This document shows, piece after piece, positions 1 to 14,163 of a stretch of 64,000 nucleotides of DNA. Origin of the DNA: Gadus chalcogrammus (lineage: Eukaryota > Chordata > Actinopteri > Gadiformes > Gadidae). Each line of letters begins with the position of its first letter. The first letter of the stretch is position 1. The notes beneath the pieces are model-generated. The model was not told the DNA's origin and searched no databases. It saw only the letters and a list, made by a program, of their open reading frames with translations. A program made the translations under genes and the position numbers. The stretch spans positions 4,306,060-4,370,059 of the forward strand of contig NC_079428.1 in NCBI RefSeq assembly GCF_026213295.1, given 5' to 3'.

Positions 1-22
1 AGAGGGAGAGAGGGAGAGAGGG

Positions 23-74
<52 letters not shown>
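1..74. repeat. (GA)n purine microsatellite
   Basis: The window opens inside a GAGAGG/GAGA purine tract. It is simple sequence with no coding content. Confidence 0.95.
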
Positions 75-77
<3 letters not shown>

Positions 78-382
78 AGGGAACATTCGGTATTATTTAA
101 GGGGTTTGATCATTTCTTCGTCCCGAAGTATTTTCGCAAACCCTGAATGAAAAACGAAATGATTGAAAAAGTATAAACAATGAGCAGTGTAGAAGATACT
201 GTCCACCTGGATCGTTTATGCTACAGGCCCTAGAAAAACAGCATCCAGCTCATGCTAGTATCTAGCTCATCATCAGCTGTCCTATTAGTAAAGCTTTTGG
301 TTTTACAATCAACATCCATGCATGGGCATTTGTATACACTTTATGTAACTTTTAGGGCCATTTATGAGCACTTTCAGCGCTC

Positions 383-434
<52 letters not shown>

Positions 435-720
435 GATGTTCGTGGTGGTGGTCTTTCTGGTGGTCGTGGTGCTGGGTGGTGATAGGAACGGTGTTGGTGG
501 TGCGCTGGTGGAAGTAGTATGGGGTGGTTAGTGCCGGTGGTGGGGGTGGGTGAGGGTGGAAGGGGAACTCTCCCCCGTGGCCTGCAGGAGGGAGAGTTCT
601 GCCTGCAGGGAGAGGGGGGCAATGGAGGAGAAAGGAGGAAGTAGCTGGGGGAGGAGGTGGAGAGGTAATTACAGGATTCTGCTGTGAATCAAAAAACCGA
701 GACATAGCCCAGGAACTACG

Positions 721-828
<108 letters not shown>

Positions 829-922
829 TGTACTTCTATTATTAACCTTAATCTCACACTCGTTATCCCACCTGTCTGCGCTAATGTTGGCCCCGGGCGC
901 TAATAAAGTTAGAGACGCCACC

Positions 923-1112
923 AGTGTGTGTGTGTGTGTGTGATTTTGTGCGTGTGTGCTTTTGTATGTGTGTGTCTGTGTGTGTGTACGTGTGCTTTTG
1001 TGTGTGTGTGTGTGTGCTTTTGTGTGTGTGTTTGCTTTGGTGTGTGTGTGTGCGTGTGCTTTGGTGTGTGTCTGCTTTTTAGTGTGCGTGCCTGTGTGTG
1101 CGTGTGCGCGCG
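923..1112. repeat. degenerate (GT)n microsatellite
   Basis: GT repeats interrupted at intervals by CTTTTGT-type blocks, which gives a loose higher-order pattern of GT runs and short T-runs. Confidence 0.9.
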
Positions 1113-1336
1113 TGGGGAATGAAGACACAAAGAGACACAGGGCGCTGATTATAAGAGGGGTGGACGACGGAGTGCCGACGTGGGTGAACTGCAGCATTCG
1201 GATGCGTCCTCTCTGGGGAGTGGAAGTGTGACAGGGCAAGAAAGGGGCTGCCGACGCCAGAACAAACACACCGAACAGACGGACGGACGGAAAAGACGGA
1301 CGGATGGGTGAGCAGGGAGAATAGAGACGGCCTCAC

Positions 1337-4736
<3,400 letters not shown>

Positions 4737-5102
4737 CTGAAATGTACGTTGGACATTACAACACAGGCTTACTGTATTTCACAGACAAGTTCATGTCACA
4801 TCCATCGTAGATAGATAGAGTAGACGATAGTTTGTTTGGCAACTGCTCAAACCATTAGTACTTAATGGATGGCTTATCTTAGATTAGATGGGAAACAGTT
4901 TGAACTTCAGGCACATGATATATATAAATACATTTAAGAGTTCCAGGTCAGAAAGAGCCGAAAAGGTAAAAAACAACAAAAAAAACAACATGTCAAAGAC
5001 AACATTTGTTGCAAAAGATAAATGCAATACCCCGATCCTCTCAGGAAGAACAGGTGTAAAGGAAAGAAAATACATTGTAAATGTAATCAATAAATAGCTT
5101 AA

Positions 5103-5591
5103 AGGGGACCTATTATGCTTTTTCGACTTTTATGACCTATAAACGTTGTTATTATGATTAGTCATGTTTAACCATACACAAAAAACGATGTAGATTTTCG
5201 GGAAACTCTTCCTCTCATCTGGGCGCTTTCAGCATTCTCTGTCAATGCTCGGTTTCGTCCTTCTCCGCCCCCTCGCCCCCCTCCTGCCAACCCAACTATG
5301 TTGTGATTGGTTACCTTCCTTGAAGCGCGCGCGTGGGCAGTTAGACCAGGCATATGGGGGCGCGGCAGGAGTGCCTCTACGTAGATGATTTCCCGGAAAT
5401 GTGAACAAGTGAATCGCAAACGTTGTCCCGAGTGTTTAGCGCTCTGCACAGCCACCTCAGACTGTCAGCAGGGAATACGTCGAAATGCATGTACGTCATT
5501 ATTTGACACTTTAGTATGGTAAAACATGACTATCAATCATTATAACAACGTTTATAGGTCATAAAAGTCGAAAAAGCATAATAGGTCCCCT
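5103..5591. mobile_element. palindromic MITE with TTAA flanks (piggyBac-like)
   Basis: A 489-bp element bounded by AGGGGACCTATTATGC and its exact reverse complement. The terminal inverted repeats stay near-perfect for about 50 bp (left from 5103, right ending at 5591). Each end abuts TTAA (5099-5102 and 5592-5595), the target duplication of piggyBac-type transposons. The interior has no transposase, so this is a non-autonomous element. Assignment to piggyBac rests on the TTAA flanks only. Confidence 0.8.
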
Positions 5592-5599
5592 TTAAGAAA

Positions 5600-6440
5600 A
5601 ATAACTGACAATCAACGAATGTGGAGTCGACATCACACCGTGATGTCTAGCTGAGCGATATGACGATATATATATATCGCGTGGACCTCGTTACTATCGT
5701 TATTTTACTTTACAGCAGTATATTATGTCTTTCTGACCCTGCTTTACATTCACTACACATTTGTGATGAATACAGAAACTGAAACTGAAACAGAACGACA
5801 ACAGTCTGAGGCAATAAAAAGTGTCAAAAGATGCAATCTTTTGAAAGAAAAGGAAATCTCAAAAGAGTTGAACGACTATTTTGTGTGTGGATATGTGAAG
5901 CTCTTGACAGCCATTCCTTTAGATGATTGTAACGTGAGGGTCTCGGTTTTGCCTGTATCTGCTGCGTGCTCTGATCCTGAATTTGTAGACGAGTCGGCCA
6001 GCTTTGAAGAACCGCGTCTCTGGGCGAGGAAACGAGAAGTCCCGTATCGACATGGTGGACATCAGGTCGTGTGCTCCAAATCACCTGATAAGGGAGACAT
6101 GTTAAACAATTGATGAGCCCAATGCAGTGCAGTGGTGATGATGGACTGATCTTTGTCTGATCTTTAGTGACCTCACATGGCAATGACCCCCTCCATTTTG
6201 GGATAGCAGCATTTAATGTTAGTTATTGCGTGGGTGAATAGTAATGTTTTTTGGTCCATTTATTTTACTTATGAATCGTGAAATGACTTGTCATAGTGGG
6301 AGTGTTTAAAACTGCCACAGCGTTTATTATACGAGATGTGGCAAAACAAAGATGGAATTTACATTTACATTTAGCAAACGCTTTTACCCAAAGCGACTTA
6401 CAATTGCTGTCGTTAAAGTAATGATATTGATGCTAAGCAC
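5600..6440. other. no recognised gene
   Basis: Contains a short ATATATAT stretch near 5665 and, at about 6361-6410, the common fish short repeat with AACGCTTTTACCCAAAGCG. A 116-residue open frame at 5763-6113 has no recognisable domain and no splice context, so I do not call it. Confidence 0.5.
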
Positions 6441-6454
6441 TATACACTAAACCC

Positions 6455-6671
6455 TTTTTCGTAGGATGGTAGGGGCAAGTACCGGCTTTTACGTCTGTGA
6501 TACGCCTACGATTGATTATGGTTAGGGTTAGGGTTAAACCGAACCCTACCCTAAACTCGCCCAAACAGCTATGACTAATCGAAACACGATCTAAAGGAGC
6601 GCCCTTCTGACCAATCAGAGGCGAAAGAGGCGAAAAAGGCGGTACTTGCCCCTACCATCCTACGAAAAAAA
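6455..6671. mobile_element. palindromic MITE, copy 1
   Basis: Inverted repeats of about 33 bp: the left arm reads CGTAGGATGGTAGGGGCAAG and the right arm is its reverse complement followed by an A-run. The centre holds two TTAGGG-like units. A second diverged copy lies at about 9096-9324. There is no coding capacity and exact outer boundaries are uncertain. Confidence 0.75.
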
Positions 6672-6689
6672 GATTCGCTCCCCGTACAC

Positions 6690-8010
6690 AACAAAGTTAA
6701 CAAGGATAAGATGCTACACAATGCTAACTACTATTTTTAAGTGCCAAGACATACAACATACAATAGGTGCGTACACGTGAATTTGCCCACTTTAAGGTAT
6801 ATTTACGTTAATTTAGGATTTAGCTTTACTACTGTACTCTTCAGTCCTCTCCATTATGTCGAAGGCCTACTATTTCCAAAAAAATAAACCCCATGACGCA
6901 TTCGATCCTAGCTAGTCTTTAGTGTAGGACATCATGTTATTTGAAACGACGATGTTCACTTTTTAATATATTTAAAATTCAATGTAAAATTTAAACGGGT
7001 TTAATTATAGCCGTGTCCCGAATGGTATCCTAAATGGGAAAGTTGAAACGTCGTTAAGTTATCGTTTGACAGTAACGGTCCGACATTTCTCAATTTTGGA
7101 TTCACTCAGAAAGGGACATACACAAACTGTGTAAAGACGAACAAAGCCAATAGTTTGAAACCTCAAATTAAAATCAGTTACTTTAACGTCGTACCTCAAG
7201 CCATGATGACGTTAGGAAATATCCATAAAACCACTTAAAAACCACTCAAACTCTCACCTACCGTTATACCCCGAGAATCAAAACTACGAGCAGAAAATAA
7301 TGAAGTGGATAAATGCAATTAAATGACGTCGCCCCAGCCTAAACAAGGGCTACTACGGTGCAGCTGCGCCATCTACTGTCCAGTGTGGATTATAACATCT
7401 GTCAAGCTGGAGTCGAAAAACACGGAGTTGTAACGACAGCATTAATTAATTATTTAATAAATTAGCTTTGATCATATAAATAATAAAACACTTCTTCCAA
7501 GTTCATCGAAGCTTTACTATTTTAACTATTTTAAGGCCCCCTTGGTTCAGGTCGTAGAAAAAAAAAACCGTGATGTGTAAATCTGTGACGGGTACAATTT
7601 ACTAACTTTCCACAGGTTGTGCAGTCAATACATTAGTTTAGTTAATATTTAGTTAATATTACTTGGTGCTATGGTTAAAATGTACACATTAAAAAAATCA
7701 TGATTAAAGTTACCGACAAACACCAAGTAACACGTTAAGTAAAAGCTGGTATTTTGTGTAAAAGCGTCTTATTAGCAATTTCTTGTAGAATGCTTGCTAT
7801 GCGTCGCGGCCTTTAATAGGTCCATGGTCGCGGCGCATGCTTTCCCAGCATGCTCCGCGGCGGAGTTTGCGTAATTATAATCTGATAAATAAAGAATAAT
7901 TAAATAATTTAATCGGTTATGATCATCAAATGATCATACTGCATTTACTTATTTTAGTTTACTGTAAACGAAGTTTCGCGAAGATCGTGGTCGCGAAACC
8001 TGAAAACTGA
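6690..8010. other. AT-rich intergenic sequence, nothing recognised
   Basis: No open frame with a known domain, no transposon ends and no tandem array found in this stretch. Confidence 0.5.
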
Positions 8011-8014
8011 AAGC

Positions 8015-8800
8015 TATAATAATGATAATTATAATAAATGAAATTTATATAGCGCTTAATATGGTACTCTAAGACGCTTTACATATTGCCTTATCAAAAC
8101 TATGTAACAGACATATAATAAAACAGACTAGGATTAAAAGAAAAACAGAGGTTAAACATGAAGAATAAGGTGGGAGTTAGGTGGGGAAGGCTAGTGTAAA
8201 AGGTATGTTTTGAGTGCCGATTTGAAAGAAGATAGGGTTGGAGAGACTTTGATGTGGGAGGGGAGTGAATTCCAAAGGGTGGGGGCAGCAACTGAGAAGG
8301 CCCGATCACCCCAAGTCCGGCGCTTAGTCCGGGGGTCGGCAAGGTAGGGGGGGGCTAGGCTGTTGAGGGCCTTGTAGGTGATGAGTAAGATTTTGAAGTT
8401 GATTCTGTGTTTAATTGGAAGCCAATGGAGTTCACGGAGGACAGGTGTGATGTGTTCTCTGCAGCGGGTACCAGTGAGGAGGCGTGCAGCTGAGTTCTGG
8501 ACATATTGAAGTTTATTGAGGACTTTGGTGGTGGTGCCGTAGAGAAGACCATTGCAGTAGTCGAGCCTGGATGAAATGAAAGCGTGGATGAGTGTCGCAG
8601 CAGCAGTAGTTGACAGGATGGGGCGGAGGCGGGCGATGTTTCGGAGGTGGAAAAAGGCAGTTTTGGTAATATGGTTAACATGGGGGAGGAAGGAGAGAGT
8701 GGGGTCCAGGATAACTCCAAGGTTACAGATTTTGGTGGAGGGGGTGATGGTGGAGCCGTCAATGTTATACATACCATATATCACATCCACAATATCAGCA
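8015..8800 (-). mobile_element. 5'-truncated L2-type LINE, 3' end of ORF2
   Basis: The minus-strand frame 8790-8191 encodes the C-terminal part of a LINE reverse transcriptase ORF: NLGVILDPTLSF, FHLRNIARLRP, SRLDYCNGLL, ELHWLPIKHRINFK and LWNSLP, in the usual L2-family order. The segment after LAPPYLAD is shortened, so there is an internal deletion. The 3' end runs into an AT-rich tail with TAATAATGA-type short repeats at about 8015-8040, as L2 elements do. The catalytic core is missing, so it is a dead fragment. Confidence 0.88.
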
Positions 8801-8804
8801 AGAC

Positions 8805-9090
8805 TTACGGTCTCGCAAAGCCAGTGATCTAACAGTTTGCTTGCGAACCGATTTCACTGGATTATGTAGTTACATTTTGATTGTAAATGCTTTCCGGTAA
8901 CAGGCATTCCGTGGAATGGACCGGATCGCTTGACCTGTGCCTGGGGCGGAAGCGTGGAAGAAAAGAGCCCCTGGGCCGGGTCCTCCATGGATTACTGGGT
9001 GCATGTATGTGACGGTGCACACGTCACCATACATTCGTATCCCGTCTTTCAGGTGAGCTGCTAACCCGCGCCAATCTCCCAACCATCCCT
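8805..9090. other. no recognised feature
   Basis: Short unique-looking stretch between the L2 fragment and the second MITE copy. No gene seen. Confidence 0.5.
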
Positions 9091-9095
9091 CGAAG

Positions 9096-9324
9096 CGACC
9101 CCTTTTTTACGTAGGATTGTAGGGGTAAGTACCGCCTTTTCGCCTCTGATTGGTTAAAAGGGCTCTCCTCCGATTGGTCAGGGTTGCTGTAGGGTTAGGG
9201 GTCAGGGATAGGGATAGCTAAAACAGCCAGGACTAATCAAAACACGATCTAAGGCTGAGCCCCTCTAACCAATCAGAGGTAAAAAAAAAAAGGTGGTACT
9301 TGCCCTACCATCCTAGGAAAAAAA
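9096..9324. mobile_element. palindromic MITE, copy 2
   Basis: Same family as 6455-6671: the left arm carries ACGTAGGATTGTAGGGGTAA and the right arm TACTTGCCCTACCATCCTA. The arms are more diverged than in copy 1, and outer similarity may extend to about 9091 and 9335. Confidence 0.7.
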
Positions 9325-9329
9325 GTTCG

Positions 9330-10030
9330 CTCCCTGGAAAGAGGAATTCCTATTCTGCGGTCCTCTTCAAGGATTCGTCCCTCAAACTCCCAACAATCCC
9401 TGGAAGGAGGGATACCTCTTCCTTCTCAAGGTTTCGCCCCACTTTGGGGAGTTTTTCCTTGCCCTGAAGAGGACTTTGTGTTGGAAGGTTTTATTTTGGT
9501 TTTGTTCCTTTATTTTATCAATAAACTTTTGAAGATTGAAGATAATCTCTGGTTGATTTTTTCATTTATTAAAATAAGAATTAGAACATGCTTATATAAA
9601 CTCCTAGGCTAGCCTACCATACCTCATCTCAATCTACGTTGAGAAGAGGTCTGGGAGCACACATTCATTTTCTCGTATTTGAGGCGTGGTTTACGATTGT
9701 CCGGAGCCGTTTATTGGGCACTACGAATGTCTATCATATGAGTCTGTACGTAGCTCATAGCCAATCATATTAATTATACCAGATGACATATGTAGAGCGA
9801 CAGGAATTCGATTGAGGAAGAAGACGATGGGTGTGTCGCATAGACGTCGTCATCGTCTTGCCGTCCCTCCCCGTTCTGTGATTGGTTCCCTATCTCAGGC
9901 CAAAATTGGATCCATGGAATCCAGGCTGCCTAGCAGCGCGAAAGGAAATCGCACGCAATGCAACATGGGTATACCCAGGCTAATAAACCCCCATGGGGTG
10001 GCTGGAAGACAAATGGACAATAAATAGATA
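9330..10030. other. intergenic, possible repeat 3' end at 9330-9545
   Basis: 9330-9545 has a Pro/Leu-poor, C-then-T-rich stretch with GGGAGTTTTTCCTTGCCCTG, ending in CAATAAACTTTTG. It resembles the tail of a dispersed fish repeat read on the plus strand. I cannot name the family. The rest is unremarkable. Confidence 0.4.
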
Positions 10031-10035
10031 GTTAG

Positions 10036-11690
10036 ATAATAATAATAATAATAATACATTTAATTTAAAGGGCGCCTTTCAAGACACCCAAGGTCACCTT
10101 ACAGAGCATAAAGTTATCATAAATCGTTTAAAAACAAGACATTGTGGAAAAATAATAATAATAAATAAATAAATAAAACAAAAACAAGACAAAACAAACA
10201 AACAATCAAGGCAGTGATCAGTTAGACGTTGTGTGCGAGTTTGAATAGGTGAGTTTTGAGTTGTGACTTGAATGTTGTAATGGTGTCTGACAGTGTCTTA
10301 TAGTATAGTAGCATAGTAGTCCAGCAGAGGTTGAGCGAAGGGAGCGGGAGGGAGTGTATTCTTGGAGGAGGTTGCAGAGGTAACTGGGGGCTAGGTTGTG
10401 GAGAGCTCAGTTTGTAGGTGAGGAGTAGGGTTTTGTATTGGATGCGGTAGTGTACTGGGAGCCAGTGAAGTTGGATGAGGACAGGGGTGATGTGGTCAGA
10501 TGATTTGGTGCGGGTGATGATCCGGGCGGCTGAGTTCTGAATGATCTGCAGTCTGTTGATGAGTTTGGTGGGGAGTCCGGTGAGGAGGGCGTTGCAGTAG
10601 TCTATGCGTGATGTGACAAATGAGTGAACTAGGATTTCAGTGCTGGATTGGGTCAGTGATGGGCGGAGTCTGGCGATGTTGCGGGGGTGGAAGAATGCAG
10701 TCCGGGTGATGTTGTGAATATGGGGTGCGAATGAGAGGGTGTTGTCCAGGATGACGCAGAGGCTCTTGACTTTGGAGGAGAAGGGTACTGGGAATCCATC
10801 GATGATTATGAGTGGAGCTGGGGTGTGTTGTGATTTGTTGAGGGTGGATTTGGAGCCGATGAGCAGGGCCTCGGTCTTGTTTCCATTGAGTTCCAGGAAG
10901 TTCCTGCTCAACCAGCTCCGGATCTCTTCCAGGCACGTGATGAGGGAGGTGGGGGGGATGGCAGCGGTGGGTTTGGTGGAGATGTAGACCTGTGTGTCGT
11001 CAGCGTAGCAGTGAAAATGGACCCCATGGTGACGGAGGAGTGTGCCCAGCGGGAGGAGGTAAGTGGTGAACAGGAGTGGACCCAAGACTGACCCCTGGGG
11101 GACTCCCAGTGGGACACCTGAACACCCAGACTTGTGGTTGCTTAGTTGAACAAATTGTTGACGGCCGGTGAAGTAGGATGTAAACCAGGAGAGTGCAGCA
11201 CCAGTGATCCCAATGCCAGGTGGTGTCGAACGCTGCGCTGAGATCGAGGAGGATGAGAATGGTGAGTAATCCAGAGTCGGCTGCACGGTGGAGGTCGTTG
11301 GTGATTTTGACTAGGGCTGTTTCAGTGCTGTGTTTTGGACGGAAGCCAGATTGGAACGGTTCGTGGAGATTGTTTGTGTCAAGGTGGGACTGTAGTTGTG
11401 CGGCAACCACCCTTTCAAGTGTTTTGGAGATGAAAGGGAGATTGGAGATGGGCCGGTAATGGTTAAGGTCAGTTGGGTCAGCACCAGGTTTTTTCAGGAT
11501 GGGAGTGATGGCAGCCAGCTTGAGAGTGGGGGGTACGGTACCAGTAGTGAGGGAGGAGTTAATTATGTTGGTGATCATGGGGGAGATGGACGGTAGACAT
11601 GCTTTGACAAGGGAGGTGGGAAGAGGATCGAGCTGACAGGTGGTGTTTTTGGCTTTGCGGATGAGTTCTGAAACGGTCTGTTCTGTTGCT
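10036..11690 (-). mobile_element. 5'-truncated L2-type LINE with reverse transcriptase domain
   Basis: Minus-strand frames 11578-11000 and 11286-10222 together encode much of an L2-type reverse transcriptase. Upstream frame: [46 protein letters not shown] and LLDLSAAFDT. Downstream frame: VPQGSVLGPLLF, the catalytic CYADDTQVYI, SWLSRNFLELNGNKTE and ELHWLPVHYR-type motifs. Right after SAAFDT the reading shifts to the second frame and several residues that normally follow are missing, so a frameshifting deletion lies near 11225. The 3' tail is an (ATA)n run at 10036-10060. The endonuclease part is absent. A dead copy. Confidence 0.9.
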
Positions 11691-11796
11691 TAGATAGATG
11701 GTTGAATAACATCCATCGTATATCCTGATGTTGTCAGTAGCTACGCCAAATAATTATGATTGCGGGAGCTACGGGGGGGCTAGATTGTTTAGAGCA

Positions 11797-12272
11797 GGGG
11801 ACGCAACAAATAATACTAAACATCTCAATATGATACGAATCAACCAATAAAATTACCCAAGCAGCAACGGTCATAGACCTCACAGAAGAAACCCGTAATT
11901 CCCCAACCGTCCACGTGAGGGCGCGCTTGACGCCAGACGCACTTGACGCACACGCGGGAACACAAGCGGGAACACAAGCGAAGCAGGACAAGACAAACGA
12001 AAAGCGGGACTGATACGATGAAGAGGGCAAAACGGAGTGCAGTATGGAGCCACTTTAAGTTGGTTAATGACGACAAAGACGCCAAATGCACAATATGTGG
12101 AAGTATTTTAAAGTACAACAACTAAACGACTTCGTTGAATTACCACCTAAATGTGTCACATTCAGAAGGAAATTCAGCTTCTCAGAAGAATTGCCGCTTA
12201 TCAATTAATCGATCATCGATCGATAAGATGAAACAACTATCGATTAATGAATTACTCGATAATTTGCATCCC
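11797..12272 (+). mobile_element. hAT transposon remnant with BED zinc finger
   Basis: The plus strand from about 12018 encodes RSAVWSHFKL, then DAKCTICGSIL and, after an in-frame stop at 12123, LNYHLNVSH. That is the Cys-x2-Cys ... His-x4-His pattern of a BED finger at the start of hAT transposases. Ends resemble each other in inverted orientation (AGGGGACGCAAC at 11797; the reverse complement of the right end reads AGGGATGCAAAT). The rest of the transposase is missing. Confidence 0.65.
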
Positions 12273-12289
12273 TAATCGTACTACATGAC

Positions 12290-12545
12290 AAACTCTGTAG
12301 GTGGCGAAGAAGTAAAAGCTGTGTCACGTTTTGAACTGCACACTTTCTCAATCTAGTTTCCACTGGTGTTTTGGATTGTGCTTTGGCTATTTCCTGTTTT
12401 GAGTACAGTACAGCGTTATGACACAATCCTGATGGAATCTTCCAACGGAAAAGATTATTTAGCAAATAGTTTTTCAAAATTAGTGGAAATATTGCCCCCC
12501 AACAACTCGTGAAATAATATTTCTTGAATTGAAATTTGAAACAGC
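12290..12545. other. no recognised feature
   Basis: Short AT-rich interval, nothing recognised. Confidence 0.4.
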
Positions 12546-12548
12546 TAT

Positions 12549-13060
12549 AGGGGAGAGCCGGGTCGATTGAAACACTTTTCAGTTTAACGTATTTTTCAAA
12601 GATGATGTTACGTATACAAATAATTTCATCATGTGATCAACAACTCACAAGTGTTGGCTGATCGCGCTGTTTTTTTACTTTGAACGTAAGTTGACATTTG
12701 TTTGAAACACATATGCGGGACGAATGAAACAGCATATTTTAACTATTGACTTTAATCTTGTTTTTATGCAACATACCGGACAACATACTACGTACTCTTA
12801 CTCGTCAATGCTAGAATTTCACATAATTTCTCATAATATAAATAGGTACAAAAATATTTCTGTCCTGTGCGTAATTATCAAGATGCACATTTCTTCTTTT
12901 ATACCAGTTGGACGACTACATTTTCATTTAATTTACTTATTTCCCTGTCCTAAAACATGTTTAGGGATACACAGTTGAACATCCTGTTATTTATTTTAAA
13001 CAAACTGTTGACGTACGGGATGTTTGAAACAAGTGTTTCAATCGTCCCGACAGCGACTAC
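12549..13060. mobile_element. MITE-like element with inverted ends
   Basis: The left end carries GGGTCGATTGAAACACTT at about 12559. The right end carries AAGTGTTTCAATCGTCCCG, nearly its reverse complement. The interior is AT-rich with no transposase. Target duplications were not resolved. Confidence 0.5.
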
Positions 13061-13372
13061 TGGCACTTAAACCTTTTTTTTTCTCTGACTAGAATCATTT
13101 CATCACTTCTAGACTGAATTAATGCATTCCATAATTACCAGTAAATATACCAATAAATATTGGTGTTTAATAAATAATTATATAATAATTTTTTTTACCC
13201 AAAAATTATATTCAGGGCTAATTAAATAGAATCTTTGTTTCTGCCATCCAGTGGCATCATTCAACGAAGAGAGAGGATTGAAAAGTATTTTACAAATTGT
13301 ACATATTTTTTTTATGTAGTTAATTATATGTAATGTAGGTTTTTGCCACTTTTTGATCTTCTGAAAGCTGCT

Positions 13373-14102
13373 TTATAGCAAGGTCAGGCTCACAGTCCCT
13401 AGGATGATGAGCAGAGCTGAAAATAGAGAGAAAGAGATTAAGTTATTTCATAATCCCACTAACGTTGCTTTTATGATACAATATTAAAGTGAGTAAAAAA
13501 AAAAAAAAAGAATACAAAAAAAGAATAAAAAAAGGATATGCAGATAAACGCTGAAGCAGATATAGCCTTGCTAGCAGTTAAGCGGGCCGTCAGCTAGTGG
13601 ATTAGTGGGCAGCCTAGCTATTGGTTAACTGAGTAGTCTAGCTAGAGGTTAACTGGGCAGCCTAGCTAGAGGTAAACTGGGTAGCCTAGCTAGAAGTCTA
13701 GCCAGCAGCGTACTGGAGTGGGCAACTTTACTTGAGGTTCAGCTGGTAGCCTGGCTAGCACGAAAGTGGCTAGCCTAGCTAGAGGATGAACGGGCAGCCT
13801 AGCTAGCACATAAGCGGACGGCCTGGACAGAGATTAAGCGGGCAGCTTGTTCATGGATTAGCATGCAGATACCGGTTTAGCGAGAGCTTTGCTAGTCCGC
13901 CTACCTTGTGACAGTGCCTGGTAGGTTGGCCTGCCGCCGGCGGAGGTGATGACGTTGGTGCTATTGGAGTTGGGGTTGCCCAGCTCCAACATTTCTGTCT
14001 GGACTCTGGCCTCGGGAGCTCCCAGAACATCGGTGGCTGGTTAAGAACATGTACAGTTAAGGATAAGCGATTGAAGATCCTGTGATCATATGATCCTGTT
14101 TC

Positions 14103-14163
<61 letters not shown>

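Noticed and set aside
5168..5455. 95-residue minus-strand frame
   Set aside because: Lies entirely inside the TTAA-flanked MITE and has no domain.
6518..6535. Interstitial telomere repeat
   Set aside because: Only about two TTAGGG-like units, lying inside a MITE.
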